Shown here piece after piece: positions 50,094 to 59,898 of a stretch of DNA of 64,000 nucleotides. This DNA is from DYKG01 sp964596185 (GTDB taxonomy: Bacteria; Muiribacteriota; Ozemobacteria; Ozemobacterales; Ozemobacteraceae): contig CAZQUE010000003.1 in assembly GCA_964596185.1 (NCBI GenBank), positions 62,001-126,000 on the forward strand. The letters are read 5' to 3'. The position numbers and the translations under genes are program-made. Every line of letters starts with the position of its first letter. Position 1 is the stretch's first letter. A model generated the notes under the pieces. It made no database searches, was not told the origin of the DNA, and saw only the letters and a list, made by a program, of their open reading frames with translations.

Positions 50094-51464
50094 ATGAAAC
50101 GAGTATCAAGTATTTTAATCGTGGCCGCTCTGGTTTTTGCCTCTTTTTCCACAAATTTGCATGCCGCCCCCATGAAAGAATGGACATTGGCAGTATTTTT
50201 GAATGCCGACAACAATCTTGATCCGTTTGGGGTCGAAGATCAACAGGAAATGAGCCGCGTCGGTTCAAGCGACCATCTCAATATCGTCTCTCTGATCGAT
50301 CGTGAGCATGGCCCGGCTCAGATTAATTACATTGAAAAAGGCAAAATTAACAAAGTAAAAGATATGGGCGAGCTTGACATGGGTGATTATCGTCAGCTCG
50401 TTAATTTCATGAAATTCGTCAAAGAAAATTATCCGGCGAAGCATTATTGCTTAACCATCTGGAACCATGGTTCAGGCTGGAAAAACAAAAACGAAAACGC
50501 CGTCGTTCGCGGCATTTCTTATGACGATTCTTCGAACAACCACATTACCAATGCTCAGCTTTCGGTTGCCTTGAAGGAAATCAACTCAGTCATTGGCAAA
50601 AAAATCGATATCGTTGAATTTGATGCATGTTTGATGCAAATGGTTGAAGTAGTCCATGCCTGCAAAGACTACAGCAATTATATAATTGCCTCCGAAGAAA
50701 CCGAACCGGGAAAAGGCGCTCCCTATGACGATATTCTTAAAAATGTAAAACCGGGAATGGCTCCAGACGCTTTCTGCAAAAATTGGGTCAAGGCTTTTCT
50801 CGCTTCATACAACGGTGGCAGTCAGGGTTATGATGAATCTACCCAGTCGGCGATTGATTGCTCTAAATTCGGTAAAATGATGGATGCGATAAATGGTTTT
50901 GCCAAAACTTCAATGAGCGGTAAATATGCTCGTGACTTTGTAACCGTTCTGCGCCAGGTTCAAAAATTCTCTTATCCCGAAAACATAGATCTGATCCATT
51001 TTGCAACCCTTCTCAAAGCTCAGCTCAAGAATGACGAAGCTATGAAGACTGCTTGCGACAAAGTCATTGCTGCAGCCAACGAAATGATTATCGCTAATGG
51101 TTCAACTGGTTACTCGACCAAAAATTCAAAAGGTATCGCAATTTATCTGCCAAGCAATTTCATGGTTGAAGCAAAATATAAAACATTGAGTTTCGCCAAA
51201 GACAGTATGTGGGATGAAATGCTTGCCGAATTGATGAACCGCAATATGGCCGACAAAGTTGTTGATGATGTTAAAGCTGGTAGCCTCGAAGCCCTCAAGA
51301 AGATTGTGGCTTTCGCTGAACGCAATCAGCAGGAAAAAGGTCTGTTCCGATTCATCGCTCGCGAACTTAAATTTGAATTCACCCAGGAAAGCAAAGTTCC
51401 CGCTGAAATCGAGTCAGAATTCTTAACTTTGCTCGATCGCCTCACTGAAATTTCCGTAAACTAG
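50094..51464 (+). CDS. Secreted clostripain-family (C11) cysteine peptidase 1
   Basis: A 456-residue exported protein: signal peptide to about residue 25, then a C11 peptidase domain. The dyad is His125 in TIWNHGSGW and Cys179 in EFDACLMQMVEV, with DDSSNNHIT before the Cys typical of the family. Clostripain-like peptidases prefer Arg or Lys at P1 and self-process; the Lys-rich surface loops fit this. The downstream neighbour is a paralogue with the same layout (see below). GGGAGACCGAGA before ATG acts as ribosome site. It ends at a terminator, so it is a separate transcription unit. Confidence 0.88.
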   Translation: MKRVSSILIVAALVFASFSTNLHAAPMKEWTLAVFLNADNNLDPFGVEDQQEMSRVGSSDHLNIVSLIDREHGPAQINYIEKGKINKVKDMGELDMGDYRQLVNFMKFVKENYPAKHYCLTIWNHGSGWKNKNENAVVRGISYDDSSNNHITNAQLSVALKEINSVIGKKIDIVEFDACLMQMVEVVHACKDYSNYIIASEETEPGKGAPYDDILKNVKPGMAPDAFCKNWVKAFLASYNGGSQGYDESTQSAIDCSKFGKMMDAINGFAKTSMSGKYARDFVTVLRQVQKFSYPENIDLIHFATLLKAQLKNDEAMKTACDKVIAAANEMIIANGSTGYSTKNSKGIAIYLPSNFMVEAKYKTLSFAKDSMWDEMLAELMNRNMADKVVDDVKAGSLEALKKIVAFAERNQQEKGLFRFIARELKFEFTQESKVPAEIESEFLTLLDRLTEISVN

Positions 51465-51470
51465 AAGTTA

Positions 51471-51507
51471 AAGCCCGGGCCGGTGGAAAAGCCTGCTCGG
51501 GTTTTTT
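51471..51507 (+). terminator. Terminator after the first C11 peptidase
   Basis: AAGCCCG (51471-51477) pairs with CGGGTTT (51498-51504) around a GC-rich loop, followed by TTT. Confidence 0.65.
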
Positions 51508-51598
51508 GCCCGTCGGTAAATCGATTAAGTAACAAGTATTTTTACCGATTTTTTGTTTTGGCCGGTTCAAATTTGTCTTTAAAAAATCGCAGATTTTC

Positions 51599-51627
51599 TT
51601 GACATCGTACACTGGGGTTTTTATAAT
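51599..51627 (+). promoter_or_regulatory. Consensus sigma70 promoter of the second C11 peptidase
   Basis: Perfect TTGACA (51599-51604) and perfect TATAAT (51622-51627) with the ideal 17-nt spacer, 54 nt ahead of the ATG. It is the best promoter match in the window and suggests strong expression. Confidence 0.85.
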
Positions 51628-51681
51628 AGACAAAATGAACCAGTAGTATCAGGTTTCGTATAAGATTAAGGAGTAATGAGA

Positions 51682-53031
51682 ATGAAACGAGTACTGAGTA
51701 TTTTAGCCGTTGTTTCCCTGATTTGTTCCCTCTGTGCCCCTGTCAGCGCTGCTGAAAAAGAATGGACATTCATGGTTTTCCTGAATTCCGACAATAATCT
51801 CGATTCTTTTGGCGTTGATGACATGAACGAAATGGCAATGGGCGGCGGATCAAATGAATTCCGCAACATCATCTGCCTCATCGACAGAGAACATGGTCCC
51901 GCAACTTTGAACTATGTCAAACCGACCGGCCCTGAAATGATCAAAGACATGGGCGAACTTGACATGGGCGACTATAAAGAATTTGTAAAATTCGTAACTG
52001 AAACCGCAAAAGCTTATCCGGCAAAAAATTATGCCGCAATCATCTGGAATCACGGTTCTGGCTGGAAAGATGCCAACGGCGAAATCCTCAAAGGCATTTC
52101 TTACGATGATTCTTCAAATAACCACATCACCACTGCACAGCTGACCATCGCTCTTGCTGAAATCGAAAAGAATCTTGGCAAAAAGCTCGACGTTCTCGGT
52201 TTTGATGCTTGTTTGATGCAGATGATCGAAGTTGCTTATGCCGTAAAAGATCATGCCGGTTACCTGGTTGCTTCAGAAGAAACTGAACCCGGTGAAGGCT
52301 GGTGCTATGATGATATCGGCAAAGCCTGGAAAAAAGGCCTGACCCCAGCTCAGCTCGCTTCCTTGATCGTTGAAGAATATGCTGCTTCTTATAGCGGTGG
52401 CAGCGCCGGTTCTTCTTCTACTACCCAGTCAGCTCTTGATTGTTCAAAAATCGACAATCTCGCCGATGCCATCAATGGTCTTTGCAAAACTGTAATCGCC
52501 GGTAACTTCGCCGTAGAATTCAAAAATGCTCTCAACAGCGTTCAGAAATTTTATTACAGAACCAATATCGACCTTGGCCATTTTGCTAAACTGACCAAAA
52601 ATACCATCAAAGACGAAGCTTATCAGACTGCAGTTACCAAGCTTGAAAAAGCTCTCGACGCGGTAATCATCAAAAATGGTCTCAGCGGCTACAATACCAA
52701 AAACGCCACTGGCCTGGCCATCTATTTCCCGACTTCTTCCTATAGCTTCTCAGCTCAGTACAAAGAACTGGCTTTTGCCCAGGAAACCATGTGGGAACAG
52801 ATGGTAAAAGATTACTATGTAAAATCAACTGCCAAGAAAATTCTTGCTGAAGTTGCAGAAGGCAATGTTAATGCTCTCAGAGATTATGTTAACACTGCAA
52901 ATGAAAAGAACCGCAGCGTAAGCAATGCTCTGATCAGCCAGATCAACTTCGCCGTGTTTGCCGAAGGCAATGCTGATTCTAACACTCAGGACAGCGTGCG
53001 CACTCTGGTTCAGGAACTCAAAAACAAGTAA
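51682..53031 (+). CDS. Secreted clostripain-family (C11) cysteine peptidase 2
   Basis: A 449-residue paralogue of the previous gene: signal peptide 1-23, dyad His124 (IIWNHGSGW) and Cys177 (GFDACLMQMIEV). The two proteins share whole stretches such as NNLD-FGV, LIDREHGPA, MGELDMGDY and SYDDSSNNHIT, so they arose by tandem duplication. This copy has a consensus promoter and codon use with many AAC, GAA and CTC-type codons and looks more strongly expressed. ATG at 51682 was chosen because the GGAG site is 8 nt upstream; ATG at 51676 is too close. The gene is followed by a strong terminator. Confidence 0.9.
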   Translation: MKRVLSILAVVSLICSLCAPVSAAEKEWTFMVFLNSDNNLDSFGVDDMNEMAMGGGSNEFRNIICLIDREHGPATLNYVKPTGPEMIKDMGELDMGDYKEFVKFVTETAKAYPAKNYAAIIWNHGSGWKDANGEILKGISYDDSSNNHITTAQLTIALAEIEKNLGKKLDVLGFDACLMQMIEVAYAVKDHAGYLVASEETEPGEGWCYDDIGKAWKKGLTPAQLASLIVEEYAASYSGGSAGSSSTTQSALDCSKIDNLADAINGLCKTVIAGNFAVEFKNALNSVQKFYYRTNIDLGHFAKLTKNTIKDEAYQTAVTKLEKALDAVIIKNGLSGYNTKNATGLAIYFPTSSYSFSAQYKELAFAQETMWEQMVKDYYVKSTAKKILAEVAEGNVNALRDYVNTANEKNRSVSNALISQINFAVFAEGNADSNTQDSVRTLVQELKNK

Positions 53032-53050
53032 TTTTTAAAACTCAAAAAGA

Positions 53051-53081
53051 GGCCGTCCCGTAAGGGATGGCCTTTTTTTTT
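53051..53081 (+). terminator. Terminator after second C11 peptidase
   Basis: GGCCGTCCC (53051-53059) pairs with GGGATGGCC (53064-53072) around GTAA, then nine T. The 269 nt after it, 53082-53350, show no feature I can support. Confidence 0.9.
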
Positions 53082-53350
53082 GAAAAACTATCTTAAAATA
53101 ATTCTTTGAAAATAGAGATAACCTGGGGATGCTTTTTTTGCGAACTTACCGGTCAAAAAAGCGTTGAAACATTGTTTTGTCAGTTCAGCAGATTTGCTGT
53201 TTGGAACTGCCTAAATCGAAATCGAGTCCCGGGTAAAAACCTGAATACATAACAAATTGGCATGAAATTGTGAGTTTGCTGGCGAAAGGCCGATCAATAG
53301 CAGAAAATCAGTCGCTTTACATATCTTTACAAAGCGCTCAGTGAAATTAT

Positions 53351-53400
53351 TTGCAGAAAGCAGCGGCCGATGATAAAATGACTGGGCGGTCAGTCATTTT
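53351..53400 (+). promoter_or_regulatory. Promoter and TetR operator of the efflux operon
   Basis: TTGCAG (53351-53356) and TAAAAT (53374-53379) with a 17-nt spacer. A perfect 10-bp inverted repeat, AAAATGACTG (53375-53384) and CAGTCATTTT (53391-53400) with 6-nt spacer, covers the -10 element and start site. It lies 41 nt before the TetR start codon, which points to autorepression of the whole tetR-efflux operon. Confidence 0.75.
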
Positions 53401-53440
53401 AAGTTGAAAATGGCTGCAAACTATCTGGAGGCGAGATTGC

Positions 53441-54034
53441 TTGGTTACCGATAAAAAAGAAAAGATTCTCGAAGCGGCATTGAAGATTTTTACCGACAAT
53501 GGCTATCATCTGACCAAACTCGAAGATGTTACCAAAGCCGCCGGTGTGGCAAAGGGAACTCTATACCTGTATTTCAAGAGTAAGGAAGATCTGTTTCTGC
53601 ATTGTCTTCTCGATGGTATGGAAAAAGCCATGAAGCAGGCACAGATTATCATAGATGGGCCGGGAGATACTGCCGATCGTCTGAAAAAACTGGTTCAACT
53701 TCAGGCTGATTTACATGCTCATAATGGTCCTCTGATCCAGCAATTCGTCATGAGTGGCAATCAATTTTCGTCGAAATCTAACTCAACCTGCCAATTTTTC
53801 GAAAGAATGCAACGTTGGACAAGTATTTATGCCGAATTTTTCAAGCAGGCAATTGAAAATGGTGATTTTTCTACCCGCCTTACTCCTCTGCAAATGGCGA
53901 TTATTTTTCATCAGGTATTCGATCTGAACTTGAAATTCAGGCTTTTTGCCGCCCCGATGTTTTCTCCGGAACGATGTCTGAGTCTTTTGCTGAAAATGTT
54001 CAAATCCGAATCCGGCGATTCGACAGGAGAATAA
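53441..54034 (+). CDS. TetR-family regulator of the efflux operon
   Basis: A 197-residue TetR protein: N-terminal helix-turn-helix with KLEDVTKAAGVAKGTLYLYFKSKEDLF (standard recognition region YxYFxxKExL), and a helical ligand-binding C-terminus typical of efflux regulators. The start is TTG at 53441, 9 nt after GGAGG, the only start that keeps the full HTH. It is the first gene of the operon and the palindrome at 53375-53400 is its likely operator. Ligand unknown. Confidence 0.88.
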   Translation: MVTDKKEKILEAALKIFTDNGYHLTKLEDVTKAAGVAKGTLYLYFKSKEDLFLHCLLDGMEKAMKQAQIIIDGPGDTADRLKKLVQLQADLHAHNGPLIQQFVMSGNQFSSKSNSTCQFFERMQRWTSIYAEFFKQAIENGDFSTRLTPLQMAIIFHQVFDLNLKFRLFAAPMFSPERCLSLLLKMFKSESGDSTGE

Positions 54035-54038
54035 ATCA

Positions 54039-55454
54039 ATGCATATCAATTATCGAAAGTTCTTCGCTCTTCTTTTCATGCTTTCAATATTTTGCATCTG
54101 CCTGGTCAGCGCGCAAACTGATGTTGAGATTATAAGCGAACAAGCTGATTCCAGCCTTAAGAAAACTGTCGGCTCAAGTGCTGTTTCTCTAAATAATGTC
54201 AGTCTTGACGATATTCTTGTTCTGGCCCTTGAGCGTAACCGGACTGTGAAAGGTGCAAAACAACAGATCGATTCGGCTGATGCCAGGGTTCTTCAGGCGA
54301 GATCAGCTCTCGGAACAAAAATTACCGGCAATTTCCGCCAGGTCCGGGTCGATGACGTCGCCAAATCTGTAGTCGGCGGGAAAACTGTCGATCTTGGCAA
54401 AAAAGAAAGCCAACAAGCCTATTTTGAGCTGTCACAGCCGGTTTTTTTTAGTGGAAAAGATCGCTGGGCTTTGAAATCGGCTCGACTTGGTCGCACTCTT
54501 GCTGATGCGGGCCATACTCTGACCCGGCAAAGCGTCATTCTGGAAACGACCATGCGCTGGTTAGCCTGGCTGTTCGCTGAAGAGGCCGAAAAGGTCAGTG
54601 AAAAAGATCTTGAGCTGGCACAGGCACACTTTGACCTGGTAACGACAAGATACAAGCATCAGCAAGTTTCCCAGTTCGAGGTGCTCAGAGCGGAAGTTCG
54701 CCTGGCCCAGGCTCGCAGCGATTTGCGCAAGAATCAGAATTCAAGTGAGCTGGCGCTATTGAATCTTATTAGAATTCTTGATCTTCCGGTCGACACACCG
54801 GTTACTACAAGTGAAAAGCTTGAAATGCGCGAAATTTCCATAGATCTTGCCAGAGATTCGCAAGAAGCAAGACAGCTTCGCGAGGATCTTCGCATGAAAA
54901 AACTAGAGGTTGATATTGCCCGACAGTCAATCGCTTCGGCTCGCAGTGAAAATCAGCCGGTAATAAGTGTTTTTGCCCAGAGCGGCGTTCAGGATCCTTC
55001 GTCTAAATCATCAATGGGAAACTATGAACGCAAGAGTTACTGGCAGGCCGGGGTCGTTGCCAACTTTACTCTGGCTGACGGCGGTATGCGCAAAGGAAAA
55101 ATCAAGGAAGCCCATTCTCGACTCACTCTGGCTGAGAATTCTCTGCAGGAGGCTTATGAAAGCGCCGACGTAGAAATTCGTCAGGCCTATTTGACCATCG
55201 AAACTGCCCGCGAAGTAGTAGCTGCACAGAAACAGGCATTAAAGCAGGCAGAAGAGGCTTTGCGCCTTGCCGGGGTCAGATATAACAACGGCCTTTTCAC
55301 ACAAGTTGAGTTGTTCGACGCCGAAAACGCTTATTTGGCAACGCGTTTGCAGTATTTACAGGCAATTTTCAGCTATCGTCAGGCAGTTGTGTCTTATCAA
55401 CTGGCAACCGGTAGTTTGGGGCGCGATTTAATCATAAAAGCCTCTTTACCTTGA
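54039..55454 (+). CDS. TolC-like outer membrane efflux protein
   Basis: A 471-residue outer membrane factor with signal peptide (about 1-28). The two-repeat OEP architecture is visible: SLDDILVLALERNRTVKGAKQQIDSADARVLQARSAL early, SQFEVLRAEVRLAQARSDLRKN mid, and AEEALRLAGVRYNNGLFTQVELFDAENAYLATRLQYLQAIFSY late. It forms the export duct of the tripartite pump. It overlaps no gene but sits 4 nt after tetR and is followed by the adaptor gene within 17 nt. Confidence 0.9.
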   Translation: MHINYRKFFALLFMLSIFCICLVSAQTDVEIISEQADSSLKKTVGSSAVSLNNVSLDDILVLALERNRTVKGAKQQIDSADARVLQARSALGTKITGNFRQVRVDDVAKSVVGGKTVDLGKKESQQAYFELSQPVFFSGKDRWALKSARLGRTLADAGHTLTRQSVILETTMRWLAWLFAEEAEKVSEKDLELAQAHFDLVTTRYKHQQVSQFEVLRAEVRLAQARSDLRKNQNSSELALLNLIRILDLPVDTPVTTSEKLEMREISIDLARDSQEARQLREDLRMKKLEVDIARQSIASARSENQPVISVFAQSGVQDPSSKSSMGNYERKSYWQAGVVANFTLADGGMRKGKIKEAHSRLTLAENSLQEAYESADVEIRQAYLTIETAREVVAAQKQALKQAEEALRLAGVRYNNGLFTQVELFDAENAYLATRLQYLQAIFSYRQAVVSYQLATGSLGRDLIIKASLP

Positions 55455-55471
55455 AACAGGAGAAATTTGAA

Positions 55472-56800
55472 ATGTGCAAAAAGAATTCTAAGCAACTGAA
55501 CAGATTAAATAGGCTTTTAAAATTTGCTTTGGGTGCCAGTATGATTTTTATCAGCTGTGTCGCAATTTGTAACTCGTCATTTGCAGCTTCGACAACCCAG
55601 ATGGCAGCATTGCCGACGGCGGTTGATGCTGAAAAAGCTCCTCCGGTGGTTGTGGTCAGGGTCAAAACGGCTGATATTAGCCAGGAGCTGCAAACGTCTG
55701 GCGAAGTCCTTCCCTTTCTTGGTGCAGATATTCACCCGAAAATCGGCGGAGAAATCATAAAAATCAATGTTAGCGAAGGTTCCATGGTAAAGCCAGGCGA
55801 TGTTCTTGCAGAAATAGACCATCGCATTCTCGATGCCCAGCTCGAACAAGCTAAGGCGGCAGTTACCGTCGCCAGAGCGGCAGCTGAAGTTCAGGAGGTA
55901 ATGTACAAGACATCAAAGACTTCTCTGACCTCTGCCAAAGCACAGTATGAGGCGGTACAGGCCAATGTCACCAATCTTGCCACGACCAGAAAGCGCTTTG
56001 AACATCTGTTCAAAGAAGGTGCCGTTTCAGCTCAGCAACTCGATGATATCGTTGCCAGACACGATGCTGCCAAAGCACAGTTGGTCTCGGCTGAATCTGC
56101 GATTCGTCAGGCTGAGGACGGTATCGAAACCAGCCGGGTTACCTTGAAAATGAAGCAGGCACAGCTGGCGCAAGCAGAATCTAATCTCAACGCCGTAGAA
56201 GTTCAGCGTGAAAACGCATTTGTTAAGACTCCTTTTGCCGGAGTGATTACCAAAAAACTGCTCGACCCTGGCGCGATGGCTAATGTGGCTCAGCCGATAT
56301 TCAGACTTGAACAGATGAATCCGGTCAAGGTTATCGGCAGTCTGGTAGAAAAAGATCTGCTTTCGCTGCAGGCGAAAAAGACAAAGGCCACAGTAAGAAT
56401 AGCCCTTTTGAATCGTGAGTTTTCAGGTATCGTTGACAAGGTTTATCCGGCAATCAGTGCCAAAACCAGAACCGGTGAATTTGAACTGGTGATCGATAAT
56501 CCAGACAATGTTTTGCGTTCGGGCATGTATACGAGCATCAGTCTTTATCTCGACACTGCCAAAGGCGCAGTAATAGTTCCCAGAGACGCTCTTCTCACGC
56601 AGGGCATCGATATGGTTGCCATTCGAGTTAACAAAGATTCTATTGCCGAAAGAGTCAAGGTGCGTGTCGGCATTGTGCAAAACACTTCCGCCCAGATTCT
56701 TGAAGGTCTCGAACCAGGCGATTTGATTGTTTCCCAGGGACCTGAGCTGGTTAAAACCGGGAGCAGGGTGAAGCCGATATTGGTGGAGGATAAACCATGA
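55472..56800 (+). CDS. RND efflux periplasmic adaptor (membrane fusion protein)
   Basis: A 442-residue adaptor. N-terminal signal or anchor about 1-38, then barrel-sandwich half ADIHPKIGGEIIKINVSEGSMVKPGDVLAEID, a long alpha hairpin (LDAQLEQAKAAVTVARAAAEVQ and AAKAQLVSAESAIRQAED) with the TolC-contacting tip, and the second lipoyl half VKTPFAGVITKKLLDPGAMANV. It links the RND transporter to the TolC-like duct. ATG at 55472 follows CAGGAG; a TTG 21 nt earlier is an alternative. Its stop overlaps the RND start (ATGA). Confidence 0.9.
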   Translation: MCKKNSKQLNRLNRLLKFALGASMIFISCVAICNSSFAASTTQMAALPTAVDAEKAPPVVVVRVKTADISQELQTSGEVLPFLGADIHPKIGGEIIKINVSEGSMVKPGDVLAEIDHRILDAQLEQAKAAVTVARAAAEVQEVMYKTSKTSLTSAKAQYEAVQANVTNLATTRKRFEHLFKEGAVSAQQLDDIVARHDAAKAQLVSAESAIRQAEDGIETSRVTLKMKQAQLAQAESNLNAVEVQRENAFVKTPFAGVITKKLLDPGAMANVAQPIFRLEQMNPVKVIGSLVEKDLLSLQAKKTKATVRIALLNREFSGIVDKVYPAISAKTRTGEFELVIDNPDNVLRSGMYTSISLYLDTAKGAVIVPRDALLTQGIDMVAIRVNKDSIAERVKVRVGIVQNTSAQILEGLEPGDLIVSQGPELVKTGSRVKPILVEDKP

Positions 56801-59800
56801 ATCTATCAGTATTTGGGGTAAAATGGCCGGTTACTACCTCGATGGTCTTTTTGGCCATGGTTTTACTCGGCGCATTTTCATGGACCCAGCTGGGGCTTGA
56901 TCTGATGCCCGATTTTGAAATTCCCGCAGTTTCTATCATTACAACTTATTCAGGTGCCGGTCCGCAGGAAATTGAATCGACCATTACCGAAATTATCGAA
57001 GAAGGGGTTTCAACTGTTGAAAACGTCGATGAGATAACTTCGCAGTCTCTCGAAGGCGTTTCAGTGGTTACGGTAAAGTTCAACTGGGGCATCGATCTTG
57101 GTGATGCAACCAGCGACATTCGCGACAAACTCGACCTGGTATCGCGTCAATTGCCCGAAGATGCTGAAAAGCCTTTTATTTTCAAATTCAATACGTCAAT
57201 GATTCCAGTCATCATGCTTGCCGTAACCGCTGACGAAAGCTGGGAAAAGCTCGATAAAATCGTCGATCGCAAAATCATCGATTCGCTCAAGCGTGTCCGG
57301 GGCGTTGCAACAGCTATTAAGCGTGGCGGCGACGAACGCGGCATTCTCGTGGATCTTGACCGTGAAAGAATCCAGGCAACCGGTTTGACCGGAGATCGGA
57401 TTGTGGCGCTGCTGGCGGCACAGAACCTGGACAATCCCGGCGGTCATATCAAGCAGGGGCAGTTCGAGTATCTGATCAGAACCCCCGGAAAGTTCACGAG
57501 AGTTGGAGATCTTGAGTCGGTAGTAGTCGCAACCAGACCTGGAGTCGTACGCCTGGGCGATGTCGCCGATATCAAAGATGGATTTCTCGAACGTTCAAAT
57601 GATTTTTTGATTGGCGGAAAGCGTGGAATTGGAGTCATGGTGCAGAAGCAATCGGGCGCTAATACCGTATCGGTATCCAAAGCGATAAAAAAAGCACTGC
57701 CCGAAATTCAGGCCGCTCTACCGCCCGATGTCAAGATTCACATCTTTTTCGACACCTCTGATTTCATCAGCAACACCATCCGAAATTTGACCAAAGCCGT
57801 TCTCTTTGGTGGTATTGCCGTATTTTTCGTGATTTTCTTCTTTTTGCGTGATTTCAAGGCCAGCATCATTGTCTGCACCACCATTCCAACTTCGTTGATC
57901 ATCACCTTCATGCTGATGTACATGGCGGGTTTTACTCTCAATCAGATTTCTCTTTCGAGTCTGGCTATCGCCATCGGAATGGTTGTCGACAATGCTATTG
58001 TCGTTCTCGACAATATCAAAAGGTATCTCGAGCGGGGTGTTTCTTCGCGAGAAAGCGCAATTTCAGGCGCTGTCGAAATGGGAACCGCAGTTATGGCTTC
58101 AACGCTGACGACAATCGTAATCTTTCTACCGATCGTATTTACAACCGGTATGACCAACATCATGTTCGGCCAGCTTGCGGCAATCGTAATTATGGCATTG
58201 GTTGCCTCACTTTTGGCGGCATTGATGCTGACGCCGATGATGAGCTCCAAACTGCTGCGACCCAGTCTGGAAGCACTGAATCAGAATTCACCAAAAAGGA
58301 TGGATTCTTTAGCGCATCTGGAAAAATTTTATGGCAGAGTTCTTGAAATAGTCCTTAATAATCGTTGGAAAACCGTTGGTGCGCTGGGTGTGCTTTTGTT
58401 CTTGTCGCTCGGATTGGCCCGTCTGGTCGGGGCTGATTTCATGCCCGAACAGGATCAGGGGCGACTTACTATCAAATATGAACTTCCCGTCGGTACCAGA
58501 TATGAGATAACTGGTCAGGTAGGCAAAGAGATTGAAAAAGTTGTTAGAAAAATGGTACCCGAAGTTGAGGCGATTCTGGTTCGCTATGGTCGCCCAAACG
58601 GTGATCCAGGTTCGGTAATTACCGGTTCGAAAGAATACTCGCACACCGGCCAGGTAAATCTGCGCCTGGTTTCGAAAGAAAAGCGTTCGCGTGGAATAAA
58701 GCAGGTAATTGAAGAAATAAGACCTGAGCTGGAAAAGATTCCCGGCGTCGTTATCAGATTCGATTCAGGAGACCCCCTGGCCAATATGATTGGCGCGGGC
58801 GGTGCCGGGTTTACTCTGAATCTTTATGGTTATGATCTTGAAACAGCGATGAAATGGGCGAAAGAACTCAAGGCAAAGCTTGAAGAAGTGCCTGGTCTGA
58901 AAGATCTCGAAATCAGTCAGGATCTTGCCCAACCGGAACTACAGGTCGTAATAGACCGTGAAAAGGCTTCATCTTTCGGTTTCAACGTAACTGAAATAGC
59001 CAGAACCATTGAAACTTATATCAATGGCAACAGCAGAGTGAAATACCAGGAAGATGGCGAAGAATACGATATCGTCGTGCGTTTGCGCGAAGAAGATCGT
59101 GCCAGAACCACCGATCTTGCTCAGATTCCTTTGATAACCCCTGCTGGTCAGACTATCAGACTTGAAAATGTTGCACGCATCGTTAATGAATTCGGCCCGA
59201 CCAGCATTGCCAGAAACGAGCAGGAAAGGTATGTGCAGATTGTCGGTCAGGTTTATGGCCGCGGCTCAGGTGATGTCAGTGCCGATGCCCGGGCGATTAT
59301 CGAATCGATTCCGGTTCCGCCTGGCTTTTCCTGGCGTTTTGCCGGAAACGAAGAAGAGCGTAAAGAGTCTTTTCTGTTAATGTTCCAGGCTATGCTTTTG
59401 GGAATGATTCTCGTTTACATGGTGATGGCATCACAGTTTGAATCATTGCTTGCACCTTTTATCATTGGCTTCAGCGTACCTTTCGGTTTCATGGGGGCGA
59501 TTTTCGCTCTGGTAATTACCGGATTTCGCCTTTCGATCGTTTCATTGCTTGGTTTTCTGATTTTAATCGGTATTGTCGTTAACAATGGTATTGTTTTGAT
59601 CAGTTACATAAACGTTCTGGTTCGTCGAAAGATACCATTGCGTCAAGCTTTGGCCGAAGCCGGAAAAAGTCGTTTGCGCCCGGTTCTTTCAACGACGGCG
59701 ACAACCATGCTTGGCATGCTGCCGATGACTCTTTCTACCGGTGAAGGAGCGGAAGTCTGGGTTCCGTTAAGCCTGAGCGTAATCGGGGGGCTTGCAGTTT

Positions 59801-59898
59801 CAACGATGATGACGCTGATATTCATGCCGGTTTTGTATTCTCTTTTCAGTCGCTGGTTGCTGCCGAAAAGACACAAATCTCTGATGGAGGCAAAATGA
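56797..59898 (+). CDS. RND efflux transporter, HAE-type permease
   Basis: A 1033-residue full-length RND pump. Twelve transmembrane helices are arranged in the usual two repeats with large periplasmic loops after TM1 and TM7. The proton-relay motif in TM4 is AIGMVVDNAIVVLDNI, with the first Asp kept and the second replaced by Asn, as in the large group of RND pumps outside the AcrB type. Substrates could be drugs, detergents, or lipids; nothing more precise can be said. It is coupled to the adaptor gene by an ATGA overlap and to the PII-like gene by another. Confidence 0.92.
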   Translation: MNLSVFGVKWPVTTSMVFLAMVLLGAFSWTQLGLDLMPDFEIPAVSIITTYSGAGPQEIESTITEIIEEGVSTVENVDEITSQSLEGVSVVTVKFNWGIDLGDATSDIRDKLDLVSRQLPEDAEKPFIFKFNTSMIPVIMLAVTADESWEKLDKIVDRKIIDSLKRVRGVATAIKRGGDERGILVDLDRERIQATGLTGDRIVALLAAQNLDNPGGHIKQGQFEYLIRTPGKFTRVGDLESVVVATRPGVVRLGDVADIKDGFLERSNDFLIGGKRGIGVMVQKQSGANTVSVSKAIKKALPEIQAALPPDVKIHIFFDTSDFISNTIRNLTKAVLFGGIAVFFVIFFFLRDFKASIIVCTTIPTSLIITFMLMYMAGFTLNQISLSSLAIAIGMVVDNAIVVLDNIKRYLERGVSSRESAISGAVEMGTAVMASTLTTIVIFLPIVFTTGMTNIMFGQLAAIVIMALVASLLAALMLTPMMSSKLLRPSLEALNQNSPKRMDSLAHLEKFYGRVLEIVLNNRWKTVGALGVLLFLSLGLARLVGADFMPEQDQGRLTIKYELPVGTRYEITGQVGKEIEKVVRKMVPEVEAILVRYGRPNGDPGSVITGSKEYSHTGQVNLRLVSKEKRSRGIKQVIEEIRPELEKIPGVVIRFDSGDPLANMIGAGGAGFTLNLYGYDLETAMKWAKELKAKLEEVPGLKDLEISQDLAQPELQVVIDREKASSFGFNVTEIARTIETYINGNSRVKYQEDGEEYDIVVRLREEDRARTTDLAQIPLITPAGQTIRLENVARIVNEFGPTSIARNEQERYVQIVGQVYGRGSGDVSADARAIIESIPVPPGFSWRFAGNEEERKESFLLMFQAMLLGMILVYMVMASQFESLLAPFIIGFSVPFGFMGAIFALVITGFRLSIVSLLGFLILIGIVVNNGIVLISYINVLVRRKIPLRQALAEAGKSRLRPVLSTTATTMLGMLPMTLSTGEGAEVWVPLSLSVIGGLAVSTMMTLIFMPVLYSLFSRWLLPKRHKSLMEAK

